A stretch of DNA of 64,000 nt from Hwangdonia lutea. Its GTDB lineage: Bacteria > Bacteroidota > Bacteroidia > Flavobacteriales > Flavobacteriaceae. Below are positions 62,088 through 64,000 of the stretch, piece after piece; position 1 is the stretch's first letter; every line of letters starts with the position of its first letter. The notes below the pieces were generated by a model that saw nothing but the letters and a program-made list of their open reading frames with translations, was not told where the DNA came from and made no database searches. The stretch lies in contig NZ_CP136521.1 in the NCBI RefSeq assembly GCF_032814565.1, forward strand, positions 964,501 through 1,028,500, written 5' to 3'. A program made the position numbers and the translations under genes.

Positions 62088-63263
62088 ATGTCTGATAATA
62101 ACGTCCAAATTTTTGATACAACGCTTCGTGATGGCGAGCAAGTCCCTGGTTGTAAATTAAATACAGAACAAAAATTAATTATAGCCGAACAGCTTGATAA
62201 TTTAGGTGTTGATATTATTGAAGCCGGTTTTCCGGTATCGAGTCCAGGCGATTTCAAATCGGTTGAAGAAATATCTAAAATTGTAAAACATGCCACCGTT
62301 TGCGGCTTAACGCGCTCTGTTGAAAACGATATAAAAGTAGCCGCCGAAGCCTTAAAATATGCCAAAACACCTCGAATCCATACGGGTATTGGCACATCGG
62401 ATTCCCATATAAAACACAAATTCAAATCAACTCAAGAAGATATAATTGAGCGTGCGGTACAAGCCGTTAGTTATGCTAAGTCTTTTGTTGAAGATGTTGA
62501 ATTTTATGCCGAAGATGCCGGAAGAACCGATAACGAATATTTAGCTCGTGTGTGCGAGGCTGTAATAAAAGCAGGTGCCACGGTTTTAAACATTCCCGAT
62601 ACTACGGGCTATTGTTTACCCCACGAATACGGTGCTAAAATTAAGTACCTAAAAGAAAACGTAAAAGGTATTGATAAAGCTATTTTATCCTGCCATTGCC
62701 ATAACGATTTAGGGTTGGCCACAGCAAATTCCATTGAAGGGGTTATTAACGGCGCACGCCAAATAGAGTGTACCATCAACGGTATTGGAGAGCGCGCAGG
62801 AAACACCGCTTTAGAAGAGGTTGTTATGATTTTAAAGCAACACCCTTACTTGAATTTAGATACAAGAATTCAAACCGAAATGCTATATGGCATCAGCCAA
62901 TTGGTATCTGATAGCATGGGTATTTACACGCAACCCAATAAAGCTATTGTTGGTGCCAATGCTTTTGCACACAGTTCGGGAATTCATCAAGATGGTGTGA
63001 TTAAAAACCGCGAAACATACGAAATTATAGACCCAAAGGATGTTGGCGTAACCGAATCGGCTATTGTGTTAACAGCACGAAGCGGAAGAGCTGCCCTAGC
63101 ATACCGAGCAAAAAATATAGGCTACGAATTAACGAAGCTTCAGTTAGATGAAATTTACACTAACTTTTTGGATTTTGCCGATAAAAAGAAAGAAGTTGAT
63201 GATAACGATATTCATCAAATTATTGAAAACAGTAAAGTTTACAGAGAAATTATTTCAGCTTAA
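62088..63263 (+). CDS. leuA: 2-isopropylmalate synthase, short form without regulatory domain
   Basis: The enzyme condenses 2-oxoisovalerate and acetyl-CoA, the first leucine step. The 391 residues hold a complete TIM barrel: [49 protein letters not shown] and [17 protein letters not shown], plus the linker subdomain with [19 protein letters not shown]. The C-terminal LeuA allosteric domain (about 130 residues in the 520-residue form) is missing, so leucine feedback through that domain is not expected. leuB follows 83 nt downstream. Confidence 0.92.
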   Translation: MSDNNVQIFDTTLRDGEQVPGCKLNTEQKLIIAEQLDNLGVDIIEAGFPVSSPGDFKSVEEISKIVKHATVCGLTRSVENDIKVAAEALKYAKTPRIHTGIGTSDSHIKHKFKSTQEDIIERAVQAVSYAKSFVEDVEFYAEDAGRTDNEYLARVCEAVIKAGATVLNIPDTTGYCLPHEYGAKIKYLKENVKGIDKAILSCHCHNDLGLATANSIEGVINGARQIECTINGIGERAGNTALEEVVMILKQHPYLNLDTRIQTEMLYGISQLVSDSMGIYTQPNKAIVGANAFAHSSGIHQDGVIKNRETYEIIDPKDVGVTESAIVLTARSGRAALAYRAKNIGYELTKLQLDEIYTNFLDFADKKKEVDDNDIHQIIENSKVYREIISA

Positions 63264-63274
63264 TTGAGAAAGAA

Positions 63275-63335
63275 TTCCTAGAGTTTTTTCTCTAGGTTCC
63301 TTTAAAATTGTCATTCCCGCAAAAGCGGGGAATCA
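63275..63335. repeat. Two small hairpins between leuA and leuB
   Basis: CCTAGAG-TTTTTT-CTCTAGG (about 63279-63298) is a 7-bp hairpin just after leuA, followed by ATTCCCGC-AAAA-GCGGGGAAT (near 63312-63332) of the dispersed GTCATTCCCG type. Neither has a T run, so they may be RNA-processing or stability elements rather than terminators. Confidence 0.5.
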
Positions 63336-63346
63336 AATAAAAAAGA

Positions 63347-64000
63347 ATGAAACTAAATATTGCCGTTTTACCGGGGGATGGTATAGGACCAGAAGTCACC
63401 GCGCAAGCCGTTAAGGTTTTAAAGGCTATTGCTATGGAATTTGGTCATATTTTCACATTTAACAAAGCGCTTGTTGGCGCTGCCGCCATAGAGCAAACTG
63501 GTAGTGCGCTGCCCGAAGAAACCATTAGCATCTGCAAAAAAGCAGATGCTATTTTATTTGGTGCCATTGGTAGTGCGAAATACGACATAGATCCCGATGC
63601 CGAAATACGACCGGAACACGGACTTTTAGGCCTCAGAAAATCACTCGATTTATATGCCAATATCAGACCCGTTATTGCTTATGAAGATTTGCTGAATAAA
63701 TCCTCATTAAAAATCAAACAAATACGCGATACCAATATTTTAATTTATCGCGAGCTTACAGGCGGGCTTTATTTTGGCGAAAAAAAACTGACCAACGATG
63801 CTGCTTCCGATATTTGCGAATACTCTCGTTTTGAAATAGAACGCATTGCACATTTAGCCTTTAAAGCAGCCCAAACACGAAAACGCAAACTTACGCTGGT
63901 CGATAAAGCCAATGCATTGGCAACCTCTCGTTTATGGCGCAAAGTGGTTCAGGAATTGGCAACCCAATATCCAGATGTTAAACTGGAATTCTTATATATC
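63347..64000 (+). CDS. leuB: 3-isopropylmalate dehydrogenase (3' end outside the window)
   Basis: The frame opens at ATG 63347 (MKLNIAVLPGDGIGPEVTAQ) and stays open to the right edge, giving 218 codons of an expected 350 or so. Visible landmarks are the GDGIGPEV start, ILFGAIGSAKYD, RPEHGLLGLRKSLDLYANIRPV with the substrate-binding Arg residues, YRELTGGLYFGEK and KLTLVDKANALATSRLWR. It oxidises and decarboxylates 3-isopropylmalate with NAD. leuC and leuD, usually near, are not between leuA and leuB here. Confidence 0.95.
   Translation, partial: MKLNIAVLPGDGIGPEVTAQAVKVLKAIAMEFGHIFTFNKALVGAAAIEQTGSALPEETISICKKADAILFGAIGSAKYDIDPDAEIRPEHGLLGLRKSLDLYANIRPVIAYEDLLNKSSLKIKQIRDTNILIYRELTGGLYFGEKKLTNDAASDICEYSRFEIERIAHLAFKAAQTRKRKLTLVDKANALATSRLWRKVVQELATQYPDVKLEFLYI

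Overview
The window looks like a chromosomal segment from a marine-type member of the Bacteroidota, most likely family Flavobacteriaceae. The evidence is a GldA-like gliding ABC ATPase, a secreted protein with a type IX secretion (T9SS) sorting tail, AT-rich spacers, promoter-like sequences close to the Bacteroidota pattern (TTTG, about 19 nt, TAnnTTTG), cobalamin-dependent methionine synthase split into two genes, and many short palindromic repeats between genes. No tRNA, rRNA, CRISPR array, transposase or phage gene was seen. Nearly every gene is biosynthetic or housekeeping, with a few carbohydrate-degrading genes in between.

Layout. 1-3.6 kb: a membrane polyferredoxin cut by the window edge, a MORN-repeat gene broken by one in-frame stop, and two family 2 glycosyltransferases. 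3.8-10 kb: rlmN, a T9SS cargo protein, a polyprenyl diphosphate synthase, a sulfatase, a PaiB-like protein and a DinB-like protein. 10.1-14 kb: radC, a polysaccharide-deacetylase-like protein, a YjjG-type nucleotidase and a secreted coiled-coil protein. 14-24 kb, minus strand: queA, aroA, a MazG-like pyrophosphohydrolase, a pair of DUF3857/transglutaminase paralogues, a YdjM-like membrane protein, dtd, a sialidase lipoprotein and rsgA. 24.7-29.2 kb, minus strand: an aromatic amino acid operon (pheA, aminotransferase, tyrA, DAHP synthase-chorismate mutase). 29.3-33.6 kb, plus strand: gldA, pta and ackA. 33.8-36.6 kb: a GIN-domain lipoprotein, a PagL-like lipid A deacylase and metF. 37.1-41 kb: split metH behind a SAM riboswitch. 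41.1-51.2 kb: a full sulfate-to-cysteine operon with siroheme synthesis, and an Rrf2 regulator gene upstream. 51.4-53.8 kb: a GH88 and DUF2264 pair. 53.8-60.3 kb: a second SAM-riboswitch unit with metY, a metX-aspartokinase-homoserine dehydrogenase fusion and a metZ-like gene. 60.4-64 kb: a conserved unknown protein, then leuA and the start of leuB.

How it works together. About 20 kb (36-60 kb) is devoted to sulfur: sulfate is activated and reduced to sulfide, fixed into cysteine or homocysteine, and methylated to methionine. The aspartate branch that supplies the carbon skeleton is fused into a single polypeptide. Two nearly identical SAM-I riboswitches (81 nt, 6 differences) give SAM feedback on both methionine units.

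The most striking regulatory signal is the 5' leader of the aromatic operon. It encodes a 26-residue peptide in which 10 of residues 5-17 are Phe, Tyr or Trp. A GAAA-looped hairpin with seven T follows and ends just before pheA. A competing 6-bp pairing lies exactly where a ribosome stalled on the aromatic codons would leave it free. This reads as classical ribosome-mediated attenuation driven by both Phe and Tyr. Other notable items are the three-enzyme MetX-ThrA fusion, a HEPN-like domain fused to sulfite reductase, a transglutaminase paralogue lacking its catalytic Cys and His, and several families of dispersed palindromes that fill most long spacers.
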